Of a DNA stretch of 64,000 bases, positions 62,610 through 64,000 are shown piece after piece (the first letter of the stretch is position 1; every line of letters begins with the position of its first letter). This DNA comes from Petrolisthes cinctipes (lineage: Eukaryota > Arthropoda > Malacostraca > Decapoda > Porcellanidae). A program made the translations under genes and the position numbers. The stretch covers positions 62,001 to 126,000 of the forward strand of contig JAWQEG010000477.1 of the NCBI GenBank assembly GCA_033782935.1. Direction: 5' to 3'. The notes under the pieces were generated by a model that made no database searches, was not told the origin of the DNA, and was given only the letters and a program-made list of their open reading frames with translations.

Positions 62610-63390
62610 GAAGCGATCTCTACATGCCTACTCAGTGCTAGAATGTTTTCAAATAATAGGCTCAAAACATGCTCAAAATCGATATTTTAGGTGCCCAAAA
62701 GTCGATATGTGCATGCATCATCTGTACTCGTTTATATCTCAAATTCAAGCTCAAAACACCCAAATTTTCGATATTTTGGGGTCCCAGAAGCGATATGTAC
62801 ATGCCTACTCAGAGCTAGAATATTTTCAAAATATAGGCTCAAAACATGCAAAAAATCGATATTTTAGGTGCGTAAAGTCGATATCTCAAATTCAGACCCA
62901 AAACACCCGAAAATTCGATATTTTGGGGTCCCAGAAGCGATCTGTACATGCCTACTCCGTGTTAGAGTAATTTCAAAATACAGGCCCAAAACATGCTCAA
63001 AATCGATGTTTTAGGTGCCCATAAGTCGATATGTGCATGAATCTTCAGTACCCGTTTATATCTCAAATTCAAGCTCAAAAAACCCGAAAATTCGATATTT
63101 TGGGGTCCCAGAAGCGATATGTACATGCCTACTCCGTGTTAGAGTATTTTCAAAATACAGGCCCAAAACATGCTGAAAATCGATATTTTAGATGCCCAAA
63201 GTCAATATGTGCATGTATCTTCTGTACCCTCAAATTCAGGCTCAAAACACCCGAAAATTCGATATTTTGGGGTCCCAGAAGCGATCTGTATATGCCTACT
63301 CAGTGCTAGAATATTTTCAAAATATAGGCTCAAAACATGCTAAAAATCGATATTTTAGGTGCGTAAAGGCGATATCTCAAATTCAGGCCC
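62610..63390 (+). repeat. 1,149-bp duplication, copy 2
   Basis: This matches copy 1 to roughly 63.39 kb, then switches to sequence resembling 59.24-59.9 kb (for example TGCCTAGTCAGTGCTAG followed by GTATTTACAAAAT). It contains the 9-bp-deleted monomer at 63111. The right limit is approximate. Confidence 0.7.
63111..63277 (+). repeat. 167-bp L' monomer with 9-bp deletion
   Basis: The sequence reads CTTCTGTACCCTCAAATTC where L' has CTGTACCCGTTTATATCTC followed by AAATTC. Nine bases (GTTTATATC or an equivalent placement) are missing. The loss is a multiple of three and so leaves the local frame open. It is unique in the window. Confidence 0.82.
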
Positions 63391-64000
63391 AAAACACCCG
63401 AAAAATCGATATTTTGGGGTCCCAGAAGCGATCTGTACATGCCTACTCCGTGTTAGAGTATTTTCAAAATACAGGCCCAAAACATGCTCAAAATCGATGT
63501 TTTAGGTATCCAAAAGTCGATATGTGCATGCATCTTCAGTACCCGTTTATATCTCAAATTCAAGCTCAAAACACCCGAAAATTCAATATTTTGGGGTCCC
63601 AGAAGCGATCTGTACATGCCTACTCCGTGTTAGAGTATTTTCAAAATACAGGCCCAAAACATGCTGAAAATCGATATTTTAGATGCCCAAAGTCAATATG
63701 TGCATGTATCTTCTGTACCCGTTTATATCTCAAATTCAGGCTCAAAACATTCGAAAATTCGATATTTTGGGGTCCCAGAAGCGATCTGTATATGCCTAGT
63801 CAGTGCTAGAATATTTTCAAAATATAGGCTCAAAACATGCTAAAAATCGATATTTTAGGTGCGTAAAGGCGATATCTCAAATTCAGGCCCAAAACACCCG
63901 AATATTCGATATTATGGGGTCCCAGAAGCGATCTGTACATGCCTACTCCGTGTTAGAGTATTTACAAAATAGAGGCCCAAAACATGCTCAAAATCGAAGT

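Larger units (their letters stand above)
1..64000 (+). repeat. Tandem satellite array, whole window
   Basis: The same phrase set recurs about every 147-177 bases from the first to the last base: GAAGCGATCTGTACATGCC, then TAGAATATTTTCAAAATA, CATGCTCAAAATCGATATTT, TGTGCATGCATCTTC, TTTATATCTCAAATTCAGG and AAAACACCCGAAAATTCGAT. All copies lie in the same orientation. I saw no inverted copy, unique insert or transposon remnant. The array continues past both window edges, so its true size is unknown. G+C is about 38-40% (hand count on a consensus). Satellites of this size usually occupy centromeric or pericentromeric heterochromatin. That location is an inference, because nothing in the window anchors it to a chromosome. 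I do not recognise the family name. Confidence 0.98.
58132..64000 (+). repeat. Region 6: R-rich L/L'/R/S zone
   Basis: Here 147-bp R monomers alternate with L and L' copies. Marker variants are AATAATAGGCTCAAAACATG with CATCATCTGTACTCG, TGCCTAGTCAGTGCTAG (near 59654, 62156 and 63796), GTATTTACAAAATACAGG and GGTGTCCAAAAGTCG. R and L are both multiples of three, so several frames of 200-239 codons stay open. The last bases read CTCAAAATCGAAGT, mid-monomer. No non-satellite sequence is seen. Confidence 0.85.

Noticed and set aside
26..63843. Many open frames of 60-286 codons on both strands as a family of short repeat proteins
   Set aside because: They are translations of the satellite in different frames. 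Starts are internal GTG, CTG or ATG codons, ends are set by monomer-length changes, two different frames are open in the same DNA, and indels are tolerated freely.
1..64000. CRISPR array
   Set aside because: There are direct repeats but no unique spacers: the sequence between any two repeated phrases is itself repeated in every monomer, and there are no cas genes.
1..64000. Transposon-derived tandem repeat (LTR, Helitron or MITE tail)
   Set aside because: I saw no terminal inverted repeats, target-site duplications, polypurine tract, primer-binding site or transposase remnant; the only inverted symmetry is the short dyad within each monomer.
1..64000. tRNA, 5S rRNA or snRNA gene clusters
   Set aside because: A 148-177-bp tandem unit could suggest small-RNA genes, but there is no recognisable A box/B box pair, cloverleaf potential or Pol III T-run terminator at a consistent place.
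1..64000. Bacterial or viral origin
   Set aside because: There are no coding genes, ribosome-binding sites or phage or viral features. A 64-kb head-to-tail satellite with higher-order structure is a eukaryotic trait.

Overview
The whole 64,000-base window is one uninterrupted block of eukaryotic satellite DNA. Every part I read is a head-to-tail copy, always in the same (+) orientation, of one AT-rich repeat family (about 38-40% G+C, hand-counted on a consensus). The array runs off both ends: position 1 falls on a monomer boundary and position 64,000 falls mid-monomer. I found no protein-coding gene, RNA gene, transposon, CRISPR array or unique spacer. An array of this size, with monomers of nucleosome length and higher-order repeats, suggests a centromeric, pericentromeric or other heterochromatic region. 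Pervasive CpG-to-CpA variation hints at a host that methylates cytosine, such as a plant or vertebrate. I do not recognise the family and cannot name the species.

Monomers are counted here from the phrase GAAGCGATCTGT (or GAAGCAATCTGT). The long form, L, is 177 bp. A sister form, L', is 176 bp. A short form, S, is 148 bp and lacks exactly 29 bp of L. A 147-bp short form, R, carries GCGTAAAGGCG. There are also three 110-bp monomers and a few monomers with private indels. Dividing the window by a mean of about 163 bp gives roughly 390 monomers (an estimate, not a count). L is itself an old duplication of an approximately 88-bp unit: its 88-bp and 89-bp halves align at about 70% identity by hand.

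Layout. 1-10.7 kb: LS dimers (325 bp) and LLS trimers (about 502 bp), often combined as an 826-bp LSLLS pentamer, plus a 2,128/1,301/1,478-bp duplication mosaic at the left end. 10.7-23.8 kb: a mixed zone where R monomers first appear, with an 824-bp and a 1,976-bp tandem duplication. 23.8-29.4 kb: a 1,650-bp tandem duplication. 29.4-46.0 kb: a 6,692-bp tandem duplication whose second copy carries a later 3,182-bp duplication. 46.0-58.1 kb: overlapping duplications with additive offsets of 5,515, 3,147 and 826 bp (sum 9,488), plus 1,508 and 324 bp. 58.1-64.0 kb: R-rich sequence with an approximately 1,149-bp duplication.

No genes work together here. What the window records is how a satellite evolves: nested, in-register unequal exchange, short conversion-like patches, and deletions at microhomology. 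The many open frames of 60-286 codons follow from 177 and 147 being multiples of 3 and from the consensus having few stops, so they are not proposed as genes.
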